Positions 33,752 to 46,555 of a DNA stretch of 64,000 nucleotides are shown piece by piece. The DNA is from Datnioides undecimradiatus (lineage: Eukaryota > Chordata > Actinopteri > Lobotiformes > Datnioididae), in the NCBI GenBank assembly GCA_008933995.1, contig WARS01000063.1, positions 660,001-724,000 on the forward strand. The letters are read 5' to 3'. The translations under genes and the position numbers were made by a program. The notes below the pieces were generated by a model, which saw only the letters and a program-made list of their open reading frames with translations, was not told the DNA's origin and ran no database searches. Numbering within the stretch: the first letter of the stretch is position 1; every line of letters begins with the position of its first letter.

Positions 33752-36700
33752 GCCAGTTTTCAAACTTCGTATCACGTGTGTAGATGCCCAAAGGGCCAGC
33801 CTTATACGTCATAAAATTTCCAGCGTCTCCTTTGGCAAACATCAATCAAACTGGTGTTAATGCTGCGTTACTTGAGGACTACTGTGCAGCGGTTAATACA
33901 ATTTAATTCAGCATCAGGGCGACATGCTTTTACTAATGGAATTTTAAACAATAACGGAGGGAAAAGGGAAGAAAGATTTAGCTCAGGTCTGAAGATTTAA
34001 AAGCAGTTTTAGGGTTTTTTATCTTTTCTGCTGGTTTTAGTCGACAAACGCTCACATTTTAGTCAACTTGTGTCTTTAAACCGACTCAGTTAGCCTCGAA
34101 AATGGGAATTAATTCAGTGAAACAACATTCAGCCTCATAAGAAAAGCTCTGCACTGTGGCAGAGACGACCAGAGGCTAAGCTAGCATGTAAAGCTAACAA
34201 AAGACACAGACTTAAGTAAATTAATTAGCTTAGTTACGTTTGGGCTAACAGTTAGCTAGCAGCCTGGTGCTAACTGTACCCAATTAGTGCCTTCAAGTGT
34301 TTCTTCACAGAGTTATTATTTTCCCCACAAAGTGTGTGTGTGTGTGTGTGTGTTTGCGTGGACCCACGCATTTGTGTGTCTGTATGTGTGAATGGATTAC
34401 TTTACAATTACATGGAATGTTCATTAGAGCAGTCAGTGGTTGTTTATGGTTGAATAGGTGTCACTCAAAAAGAGTGAGCCGTGTATTATAAAATATTGCT
34501 GAGTATCTTTTTTTTATATAATAAAGCTAGTTTAGTGTGTCGTTAATTAATCCAGACACTACTAGTGTTTTGTAAAAAGACCTTATATAAGAAATATGTT
34601 TTTCTTAACTGCACATGGATGCACCTGTTAGTTCATAAATACTAAAGTAGGTGTGCAGTCCACAATAACACTTCTAAACCAGTGCTGGACACCACATTAC
34701 AGCTTTTACGATAAAGCCTTCCAGGTTGTGACTGACGTTTTCTAGCAAGAGTTCATTGACCAGTGTGCATGTTTTAAAGTTAAGCATAACTAGGCAACCA
34801 ACCTATTGAAATTATTTACATTTTCTGATTTTAAAACCACATTTCACAGTATATATAAACACGGATTTCACCTTACACAAGCAGTATCATCAAAGTTTGG
34901 TCAGAGCTCAAATGAAACATATTCAATGCAATATGTAATTGTCAAAATTTACAATAGATAAAACTATAGGTTTATAGTGCCAAAATGCTAAGAGTGCTAA
35001 CCTGAAGTTGAATAACCATTTCCACAATTATCTCAGAGCATTATTATTAATTATAAAAAGTTAATTTTGCAATCATTTCTCAAATATAAGGTAACTATTG
35101 AGATCAAACAAAAGTAAAGTTAGTAAAGTAAACACTAGGGCTTGGTGATGTATTAAAATTAATTTCGACTCCCTCTGGGTCTTCTTTTTCTTAGATAGTA
35201 ATGATGCACAACAGATAATGTTGCATATTTTCTGCCGTTTATCTGAACATGCAACATAGTTGAAATCGCAGAATATTTAAGTTAATATTGGCCATGAAAA
35301 GGGATGTTCATTCATTCATTGTTGTACATTACAAAGAACTCTGAATGCTCTAAAAAGTATTACAATATACTGCCACGTTTAAAATATTTATAACGTGAAA
35401 ACTAAGGATTGTTTTTTTTCTATTTACTTTATTTGTGCTGGTTATTAACTGGTTAATTAATTTGTAGTTTTTAAAGAAAAGGAAGTGTATTCAAGTGAGG
35501 ATGTGTGCAGCCATGAATTGTTATTTACCACAAAGCCTGGTCTAGCTTATTGTGTGATTTAGAAGGAGCTTCGTATGTAAAGTGACCTGAATGCTGGTGA
35601 TGTCAGCCCCTCCATTCATGAAACACATGAATAATTGAGGCAGCAGCAGGCTCAGTGCACCAGCACCAAGTAGAGGTGGAATGCAAAGTGAAAGCCATCT
35701 CTTTCCTCATTTGCTCTGTCTGTCTCTCACCCTCTCTCTCTCTCCCTCTCTCTCTCTCCTTCTCGCTCTCTCTCTCCCTCCCTCTCCCTCTCTCTCCTCT
35801 CTCTCTCCCTCCCTCTCTCTCTCTATTCTCCTTGTTTTTTGGCTGAACCACCCGAAGCCCTCGCTCGTTAATCCGTCCTTTTTCAAACGAGCACCCTTCC
35901 CCATCTCTCCGCCTCCTCTGCCACGCTCTGCGCTCGCTTTCTCTCGCTCCGCTCTTTCACACTTCTCTCCTCCCACCCCTCTCTTTTCTTGTTTTTGTTT
36001 TTTTTCCTCTGCCCCCTTTTCCTCCCCTTTCTCTCCTTCCTTCCCTCCTTTCCTTTCTCCCATCCTACTTTCTCATTCCTTCCCTTTCGTCTTCCCCTCT
36101 CTGTCTCTCTGATGCGGTGGCGTGACCGCAAAGGGACGGGGGTTCATTGTCAAGTCGAGGACCTATCGCACCATTCAAACACACACAATCACACACACAC
36201 ATATAAAAACACACACACACACTGGTTCCTTGGTATCTCTGGCACCGGCTGAATGATTGACAGCTGAAAAGAAAGAGGAATTCCCTCACAGCCTTTGACC
36301 TCGTTTCCTCTCCCTCGTCGCTCCTCTGCTGCAGCCTCTGCTCTCGCTTTTCAGTCTTTCACCTTTAGTTTGCGTCGCTGCGCACAGATCTGTGAGTTTT
36401 CCTCCTGCAGACGCTGTTTTTTCCTGATATTGTGTCATTTTTCCCGCCTCTAATGTTGAAATGAGACTCACCTGCTCCACGCCGGGCGCCACGCCGGGCC
36501 GATGCGTCGTTTTCATTGCGGCCGCTGCGCCTTCGGCACCGGCAGCAGAGAGGAAACAAACCAGCCCGCGTCTGAACCACGAGTTTTCAGGTTTCATTTC
36601 CAGATAAATCCACAGCTTGACTTCAATTTGAAGGTTTTCTCGTGCAAAACAAGCAGAAACAGCAAAGATCGTCACCTAAAAAACACAAATAGAATTAAAA

Positions 36701-37556
36701 TCAAGTTTATTTTATTGATGCACGTGTGTCGGACTCAGCGGCAGGTTGATCTCATACAAGCTCCGCTGCAGGTGACGACCTGTTGTTGCTGTTTGTATGA
36801 AGAGGTGTGTATTTTATATTATTTCACAGTCCTCTGTTGCAGCAGCTTTACGGTTAATATAAACTGTAATTTATCAGCATGTTCGAGCAGGACTGAACAC
36901 CTTTAATCAAACTCATTAACGCGTTTCTGCTTTGTGAGCGTGTGTCCAGCTGCTCACGGCCGAGCGGCGTCGACACAAACAGGACTTTTGTTTCGTTTGC
37001 GTGGGTTTTCGTGCACGTGCGTCACGCAGCTGCTGTCAGACACATCGTATCTGCGTGTCTTTGACTGAAGCGGCCGAGCTTTAATTAAATAAAAGCTCTA
37101 AATGATTCTCTGTCGTCCACTTTCATCTGTTTCCTGCCTCTGTGGCTCCCCTCGGAGCAGCCACCCCAATATTTCTGTTTTATAACACACACATGTAACA
37201 CACACACACAGCTAGTGTGTGTGTGTTACGTGTGTGTGTGTGTGATCTGAGTAAACATAATTAGCTGTGTTTTTTTGTCTTGCCCTAATAAAAGAGTCAT
37301 TTGTTGGACATTTCCACTGCGCTACAAAGAGGACATTTATAAGCCGGGCCCAGGTTCGCCCCCAGGCCAACCCCAACAGAACAGACGGGGGTATTTTTAG
37401 CACGGCCGGCGTGCTAGCTAGCTCCGCTCGGACGGTGTGTGTGTGCGTGAGAGAGAGGGGGAGTGTGTGTTTGTGCAGAAAGAGAGAGAACAAGGGCGAG
37501 GCGGCGAGATTTTATGATTTTTAGGGAGATTCTGTGACCGCGGTGGCGTTTGTCAG

Positions 37557-37607
<51 letters not shown>

Positions 37608-37721
37608 GGATGGCGTGTGTGGAAAATCCTCCGCCTCCGCCGCGTCTTTATTGAGGTTCTTGTAAAATATCTGATAAATCTCTGTTCAACAAAAATATGA
37701 AAGGGACTCTGTCGAAGTGCG

Positions 37722-37764
<43 letters not shown>

Positions 37765-38550
37765 TAGAGATATTCCCCTGCTTCCTTATTAAACACTATT
37801 CCTGACCCTCGCTGGTGTGTGTGTGTAACCTTTGACCCCGACATAACCTCGTTTCTGATCTCGACCTGCACGTAAAGACGCCTCTGGGTCCAGTTCGCCG
37901 CCCTCAGCCTGCACCGCCGCCGCCGCCGCCTTGAAGTGAACGCTGGTTTTAGATTCGCACACGAGCGCCTGAGAGGTTGCAGCCGAGGCGACTGTGGACC
38001 GAAACAACAAACCAGGACGCAGCGAAGTGACGCAACACGGCGGCGAGATTTTTAGCGAACAAACTCTTAGTTTTAACAGTTTCGTCGTTAAATATTCGCC
38101 TCAGCATTAAATTAAACTGTTAATTCAGGCGCGTTTTGACTTTTCTCGCGTGTTTTTGTTCGTTAAACTTCACTTTGCATCGCTGCTGCTGAACCGTTTT
38201 AGCGTAACGTTGTAAATCAGGCAGAAAACGTGGTCGACGGCGTCTCGTTTGCAGTCGCTTGTCGTGCAGGCCGAGCTGCATGCAGCGCCCCGAACTCTCC
38301 GACTGTTCGCGTTCAAACACGTCGGCCGGCTTGTACTCGTACTTCTCCTTGTTGCTAGGCAACGCGTCCAGAAGGAAAAGGGGAAAGCGGCGAGGCTCCG
38401 CGCCCGCGCCGTCATTAGCAGCGTCAGTTTTCAGCTCACATCAGTTTGTTGCCTGTGACCCCGGCGGGAAAATCAGCTGCGATGTTGTGGGAACCATTTT
38501 GGTTTCTGGGTTTTTCTTTTTTTCTTTTCTTAAGCGAGTGTTTACAGTGA

Positions 38551-38589
<39 letters not shown>

Positions 38590-38753
38590 CGGCCTGTGCA
38601 ATCAGTGTGAAGCTGTGACGCCTGCGTCTCCGCGGCGACGTCTGCCACAGGGTGTGTGTGTGTGTGTGTGTGTTGTGATCCCGTGTGCGGTTATGTACGT
38701 GTTCTCCTGCAAGAGACGTGTGGCGTCATTACATCACAACTTTTCCATGCCTG

Positions 38754-38800
<47 letters not shown>

Positions 38801-38878
38801 GGGCCAGTTCAGGGAACGAGAGGGGGGGGTGTACACTTCTCACCTTTTATACTAAATGTCATCCAGACCACACCCCTG

Positions 38879-38930
<52 letters not shown>

Positions 38931-39042
38931 TATTTAAGCGTACGTTTTTTTGTTTAAGACAGATGAAAACCGTCAGTAACCTGCCAAAATGTGTGTGTGT
39001 GTGAAAAGAAAACAGAGAGAAATGGAAAGAGAAAACGCATGA

Positions 39043-39077
<35 letters not shown>

Positions 39078-39187
39078 ACAAAAAGTACACAATCGGCCCA
39101 ATCTGATGCTGTATCTTGGAGTGTGAAAGGGAGCCTTGTCTGGCTGCCTGAGGAACTCCCTTCGAATTGGACTGTTTGTGTGTGTGT

Positions 39188-39228
<41 letters not shown>

Positions 39229-39353
39229 CAGGCCTGCCAGGCAGACATACTAAACCACTCTACATCCATGTGGCAGCGAAATGTAGCTTGGAAAACAACC
39301 CCACTCTTACACGCACACACACCCCGAGGGCTCCAGAGGCCGGCCGGCGACCT

Positions 39354-39398
<45 letters not shown>

Positions 39399-40462
39399 CA
39401 TGCCACAGTAAAAAGAGGAAGTGTACAGGAGCTGTGAAAACAGTTCGGGTCAACAGTTTGTACCCAGACGGGCCGACAGAGAGGAGTCCTGCAGATGTGA
39501 GTGAGCGAGCGATGAATGAATGAATCGGCCGCCGCTGGAGCCGAAAAAGGAGAATCAGCTGATCGGCGACGCTCAGGCGGACGTCTCCCGGTTCCTGCGA
39601 TGACGGTCGATGTCGGGAAACGTGCCAGCATCGTTGTCGGTCGCTCAAAGTCAAAGAAAAGCTGCTTTCTCGTCGTCTTTGTGCTTCGTCCTGCAGCTGC
39701 ATGACGTGGCCCAGCATGCATTGCAACAAAGTGTTATAGAAAAACTGCAAATTGCACGCCGCAGATGAAGTCATCAGCGCATGAAGGCACAGAAGGTGCA
39801 CGATCGGCCCATCTGAAGAAGCTCACAGCGCGGGGATGGACGGATGCAGCTGACGCAGGTGTTAGCCGAGCGCTAGCAGAGAGACGTCGGGGATGTGAGC
39901 GAGAGGAAGAGCGATGAGGTGCAACCGTGAGGACGGCCCGTTCGGCAGGTTCTGAAGAACATCGAGCGAACACGAGCAGAACGAGATGATAAACTCTTTT
40001 CCATCTGTTTCAGATCTGCCATGAACTCACCTTTACTTCTCACCTGCGCGTCCTGCAGAGAGAAGCCAGGAGTCGTGGTTCTGACACGACTAGCATCTAT
40101 GCTAACCTCACTTCCGGTCACACCTAAACCCCGCCTGCAGCCGCCACCTGATTGGTGGATTCTCAGCTGATCCTGTGTGATCCTGCGAACTCACTGCACG
40201 TGTTGTTAAAGTGAAATGCTGGCCCTTTAATGCTTTAACAATGCCAAACAGCATCGAACAGGCCTGTAACGTCTCATCTGTCGGGCGAACGCAGCGACAT
40301 GATGACGTCATTGGACGAGCATCAGCCGGACGCTAAACGGCGACAACAGCGAAGGAACCACCATAACTGGTGATCAGGTGACGGCGCGGGCTGTGAGGGT
40401 CAGTCTGTAGCTTCATGCAGAGGAGCGCTGCAGAAAAGATGGAGCCGCTGTGTGTTTGTGCG

Positions 40463-40495
<33 letters not shown>

Positions 40496-40788
40496 GCACA
40501 CACACACACACTCTCTCACACCACTGCTGCTGCTGCGAGAGGTGTGTCTCCAACAGGAAACAAACTACCTGCTAAAATTAGTCACTGAACACACACAGAA
40601 AGGCGTGCTCCACACACTCTGAGGCTCTCTGTCTCTCTCACACACACACACAGACACACACACACACACAGTCACACACACACACGCCCGTGTTGTGAGT
40701 GTTACAGTACAGTTTAAATCAACAGAATCAGTTTTTCTGATGTAAACGTGGGATCGAACTGTTTCCAGTGCTGCTACGTGTGTGTGTT

Positions 40789-40825
<37 letters not shown>

Positions 40826-43800
40826 CAGTGTGTGTTCAGTGTGTGTTCAGTGTGTGCACGCCTCACAGTCGTACATATCTCTTTCCCCAGGAGTAAGCTG
40901 GGGTCAAACCAGTTAGTGTTGTCACGGCAATTTGCAGTTCGGCCTGTGCGTGTTTGTTTGCTTTGCACGGTGTGTGTGTGTGTGTGTGTGTGTTTTTACT
41001 GTACGTGTGTGTGTGAATGCTGTGTTTGTCTGCCTGTGTGTGTGTGTGTGAGTGTGTGTGTAACACAGTAAAGCTGCCCTCGGGCTGATATATATTCTTT
41101 TCACTCAAACAGCCCATTTACAGTTCTGGGGTCGGCTCCCTCTCGCTCTGCCGTGACCCGAGCCGTTTAGAGGTCAGCGTCAAAGCTGAACCCAGGTCAG
41201 CTCGCTAACTGACTCCAGCTCTGGTCCTCTGGGGGTTTTACTGACAGCCGGGCGGTTAAAACTGAGGGGCGGGGGCCCTGAAACGTGCCGCACGGCCGCT
41301 CTCAGTGGGTCATTTGAGCAACTCTTTCAGGATCAGCCTCTAAAGTCTGCTCCAGCTCAGCTGTGAGCTCTGACCTTTGACCTCGGATTATCTGCAGATT
41401 CAGGCTCAGGTTCGATCCTCGATTGCTGCTCGTGCAAACATTAAACATGAAGATGCATAAAGATGCTTCTCAAGTGTCCTGTTGTTCCCAAACTGGTGAT
41501 TTATAAAAGAAAAACAGCTGTAGAGCGGCTTCAGTCTGCGCACGAACAACAAAAAGCAGGTTCATCGTCACGTGTGTGTGTGTCTGTGGTTGCAAACGGT
41601 CCCGTGTGTGTCCGATCCATCCATCTCCGACCTTTCCCTGTTTAAACCACGTCGCCTGCGTTTCTCCAGCGAAGTTGAAGCGGAGCGTCGGTGCGTCGCC
41701 TGCACGCAGAACTGGACTTTTGTGCATCGGCTGCGAGCGCCTCAGTTCAGTCTAAGGTTCTGTTATTTGCACGACTGAGCTGGAGGATCCCCAGGTCTCC
41801 GAAACGTCCGGTTGAATGGTTTGCGTGCAGCCCGTTTGGTTGTCAGAGTTAAATGCTGACGCCATCACGTGTACTTGCTTGCATTCGACCTGTGCGTAGA
41901 GTGGATGCAGTTAAAACGTGGACCAGACGCTCGTGCGTTCCCTCAGCTCACTGTACCCGAAGCCTGGGCTGCAAATGTTTTGAGAGCCTTTAACCTCAAA
42001 CTAGTCGCTGGATGTTACGTCCTAAAGGCATCCTAAATCAGTTTTCATTGAATTAACCTGCTGCGTACCCAGACGTCCTAAACATCTGCAGCCTCCCCGC
42101 GCCGAGTTTACTTTTGCTCTGGGAGCCGAGACGATGGAAACGTCGGTAACTTTAAGCATGTGGGCGACTCACCCGAAAGTGGTCTGTTTGGGCCCCAAAC
42201 CGCAGAGAGAGAGAGAGAAAGTACTTAGTCTGAGCTTTTAGAGGTGAGGATCAAAGCCGGAGTGAAGGTCAGATCCTGAACGGCTGCTCTAAATTAATAG
42301 CAAGCGTAAAAATGGGTGGGAGGAATCGCTGCGCGGCTTCAGCCTTAAAGCTTTTCTGACTTCTGCTCAGCTGCTCGACCCCAAAAGAGTCAAAGTCAAG
42401 AGGAGCAGCAGAGCGGGAGGCGATCGGGGATCTCCATCAACCGGAAGGTGCAGGAGAAGCATTTCAGCTAAACGGGGCGGAGAGTTCGGGGATTTCCTCC
42501 AAACGACGCCGTCTTCTCACCTTCAGCTCTGCGTTTCTGCTGTTAAAGGGAAATTCCACCTTTTAGCCAAACGCCCTGGTGTAAACCGCCATCTTTGTGA
42601 GCGTACGCCCTGGAGTAGAGTGAGATAAAGCTAGAAAAGCAGCCACATCACAGCATGTTAACATGTTTTATAGGAGCAGGTGCGTGATGATCGAGCACAT
42701 TAAAACATGTAGAAGTGGTTGAAGTGATGATCGATGAGGCGTGCAGCTCATTTAGGATGATAAAAATAAAATAAATCATAAAAAAATAAATAAAAAAAGA
42801 CAGTTTTGTTGCAGCTGCTGCAGGTTTACACCGGTGCATGCAGAGGAAAAGGTGCATCGTTTCCATAGCGACGGCCCCCGGCGCTTCCACTGTGCTCAGG
42901 GTGTTTTTATGCAGCTGGATCTGAGACGTGAGCGAGCGGCGTGACGCAGAGTCACTCGCTGCAGCTGCACGTTTGGTTTTGATAAAACAGCGAAAAACAA
43001 GAATTCAGAGTCGACGTCATGTAAATTTAACTGGAGCTGAACCAGCCGGCTCAGCTGCGAGCCGATTGGCTGGTTAAACTCCTGGGCAACTTGACATTGC
43101 TGCAACTTTTCCCCGTGATGTTCTCAAACTGCTTTGTCTCATTTTGAGCCGTTTGGATCTGACCTGGAGCTCGAGGGTTTCTGTGCAGCACCGTGGATGC
43201 ACATTATGGTTTTTGTTGTCCTGCGCTGATGAAAATGTTGCCTGCAACTTCTGCAACCTGTTGCTAAAAGGAGCAATTTTCAGTCACAGATGTTTTGCAT
43301 ACAGTTAAAATTAAAGGTCACAAAGGTGTAAAGTGAGTTTCTTACTGGACGATTGTGTTTAAATGACCTGAAGTGTTGAGCGGCTGCAGAAGGAAACAGC
43401 AGAAGCTGATGTTCGGAAACAAAAAGCTGATGTTTTTGTGTAAAATTGCTTGAAAACGGTTAAAAAATAGAGTTTGACAGTAAGAAATGCAGCGTCTGAC
43501 CCTCACGCCCCCTCCCCTCTGCTCCTCTGTCCAGGGTTCGGGCTTCCACGCGTCGCGGCGGCAGAAGTACGGCAACGTGTTCAAGACCCACCTGCTGGGC
43601 CGGCCGCTGATCCGGGTGACGGGCGCCGAGAACGTGCGCAAGGTGCTGATGGGCGAGCACACGCTGGTGACGGTGGACTGGCCTCAGAGCACCGCCACGC
43701 TGCTGGGACCCAACTCGCTGGCCAACAGCATCGGGGACATCCACCGCAAGAGGAGGAAGGTGAGGACGCGCACAGACGCACGAGTGCACACGCCGGGGGC

Positions 43801-44882
43801 ATGTGGGCGTCTTCTTTGACTGCACACACGTTCTGGGATCAGCTTCCTGTTTGGAAACGAGGCACAGGTCATTTTCCAAACGGGTTAAATGTGAATTTGG
43901 AGCAGTCGTTCATTAGACTTTGCACGCAGTTTGAGTCAGAGTTGAGCTGGAAATGCACGTTAGAGACGAAGCTTTAAAATAAAAAACACTTAAAAAACAG
44001 AAAATAAAACCATGAGACGATCGGGAACCCGTGGTTCTCTGATGAATCCTGCAGAATTACTCGTAACTGAGCTGCAAACAAATAGAAACATGCATCAGAA
44101 CAAACTTAAATCTAAAATAACTCGTGAAGATGACAAGACGACTGCAGGTTTGGTGGGTTGAGCCTCCCTGCTGCGACGACAGTAAACTCAGCTGTCTATG
44201 AGATGTAGTTCAATGTGTTTTGCAGGCGTTCGTCGCGCTCGCCGTCGCGCTCGCCGTCTCTTTAAATCGAAAGTGCAACAGATTTCATGTCAAACACGGA
44301 CACGAGCATCGGTTCAGCAGCTCTGACGTTAGCTCTGCTTTTATAAACATGACCATTTGATGCAGTTTAACTGATTTTCCTGTACACACAGAATATTAGA
44401 CTTTAATAATAAACAGAGTCGAGAAAACGTCGGAGCCGCTGCATCGGGTCACACCACATCGCACGAGTGCTGCGACACACACACACACACACACACACGC
44501 ACAGGGAGACGGTGTAAAGCTATCCCGTCCTCCCGGTCTTATCAGTTCTGGCTGCTGAAGCGTGAGAACGACTCGGCTCGGGTCAAAACAGCCCCCGAGA
44601 CGCCGCCCTCGCTCCGAGTACCCGCGCGTCTTTTTACTTTCCTCATCCTCTCTGCTTAAAGTCTCTAATGTCTCCCTGATTCTAATTATTATTATTATTA
44701 TTGTTGTTGTTGTTGTTGTTGTTATTATGATCTCTCTTCCTGCTCTTCTTCGCCTCCTGTCTCTCTTCACTTCCTCCTTCCTCCTCTCTCTCTCTCTCTT
44801 TTCTGTGCCAGGACCATTTCAGGTAATCAGCCACTTACCTCTCCCTCCCATTATACCGTTATCCCCGGGGCGCATACCATCG

Positions 44883-44915
<33 letters not shown>

Positions 44916-44923
44916 ATCTGATG

Positions 44924-44954
<31 letters not shown>

Positions 44955-46161
44955 GGCGAGGCAGCGGCAGGCTCTGCTGTGTTTTCCTGTAAATCAGACT
45001 CTGGTTTTCTGTCCCTGGATCCTCCGCTCGCTGAGGGAGGGGAGGAGGGCTCGGGTTTCGTTGCCGTGGTGCCCGGGGGACAGCGAGGGGTCGGCTGGGT
45101 CTAATCTGGGCTCTGATCCCCTCTCCTCTCCCTGGAGACCCCCGCACTAACCTCATGTAATGACCCCTGATTAGGAAGGCTGCCTCCAACACGGCACAAA
45201 GAGGGGCTTTCTGTGGGGGCCCAACACACACACACACGCGCGCGCAGGGAAGCATATATGTGCACACACACACACCTGAACATTGCTGCCATACACAGCC
45301 GGATGTTGGTAATGTTGCTCGTAGTTGCAGGTTTAGGCCCCGCGTTGCTAAGCAACCGCGCAGCTAAAGTGCCTTTGAGCAAGAGAAGCAACCTCATGCT
45401 TCACGTCCATGACCTCTGACCTTCATGACGGGGCAAATGGGGCAAACGGGGCAAAAAGGGGCAAAAGGAGAGAGGATTTGCCTTCATGTAAGAACCCCGA
45501 CAGCGCTCTCCATCACAGGTGGTCGGGGTGGACAGCGGGGTCACACAGGGCCGGACCGTGACACCAGACTCCAGGGTGGAGGTCCAGGCTCGCGTCTGTG
45601 CTTCGGTTCAGACGCCAAAAATCGTGTTTTCAGTCAAAGGTTAATAAAAACCCGACTTCCTGGACCGTAACCAAGCGCTGCCGGTGCCTCAGTTTAACTG
45701 TTGTAACGCAGAGTAAAGCTTCAGTCTCACACGTGTGCCGCACGAGTCCCTGTTTTAACGAAAACCAGACGAAATCCGTCAGTTCTGAATGAACATTTTA
45801 CTCATTTGCAGCGTATGTTTGCTTCAAAACGCTGATTAGCTGCATATTCCCCTGCAGGCGGTGCTGCACCTAATGAGCCTTCATTAGCATAGCATAAAGG
45901 CTACAAACCACCCATGATGCAACACTCAGGTGTATAATGAGGCTAAAAATGTGATAAAATCGGACGTTTTATGTGACTAAACATCTAAAAGTTGATGTGG
46001 CACGAGCGTATGTCAACCTCCAACCAGTTATAAACTAAAGGAGTTCCACTTCCTGTTGCAAAACACTCTGGAGGGTGAAGAAGAAGAAGAAGAAGAAGAA
46101 GAAGAAGAAGCTACACAAACAAGTGTAGCAAAACGCTCTGACAGAGCATCAACCTGAAGAT

Positions 46162-46208
<47 letters not shown>

Positions 46209-46506
46209 GTGTGTGTTGTGGGAATCAGGTCATTCACAGACGGGTGTCGATGAAGGCAGCGCAGAGGTCAGCTGGGCAGCTTTCAAGGCGTATGTAGGCG
46301 TGTGTGTGTGGGTGTGTGTGTGCGTGTGCGTGTGTGTGCGTGTGTGTGTGTGTGCGTGTGTGTGTGTGTGTGTGTGTGGGTGTGGGTTGGCAGAGCTGCC
46401 TCCTGTTTTCTGGGTAATAAAACAGACAGAAGCGAAACAACATCAGCTGAGAGAAGGAGCGAGCGACTGGCTTTCTGTCTGACCCACTGGACCAGAACTG
46501 CTCCTG

Positions 46507-46555
<49 letters not shown>

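Larger units (their letters stand above)
27532..43534 (+). other. cyp26b1: cyp26b1 intron 1 (16.0 kb)
   Basis: GTAAGC...CCAG. The first 1.5 kb is CpG-rich (to about 29,050) with G-rich purine stretches at 28870-28945 and 29065-29100. Beyond this it is a mosaic of (GT/CA)n arrays, a (TCT)21 array (31779-31842), a pyrimidine tract (35730-35825), CpG-rich patches (37840-38460; 39480-40120), an X-box-like palindrome (38351-38363) and a perfect DR1 (41371-41383). The block 34500-35600 is AT-rich, free of microsatellites and a candidate for conserved non-coding DNA. No internal exon is supported. Confidence 0.85.

Noticed and set aside
35603..36131. Overlapping long ORFs on both strands (Ser/Pro/Leu on +, Arg/Glu/Lys on -)
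   Set aside because: They are translations of a CT-rich tract in intron 1.
43474..43977. Shadow ORFs over cyp26b1 exon 2 in other frames
   Set aside because: The GC-rich real exon gives open shadow frames; only the frame at 43535-43759 has splice sites and P450 similarity.
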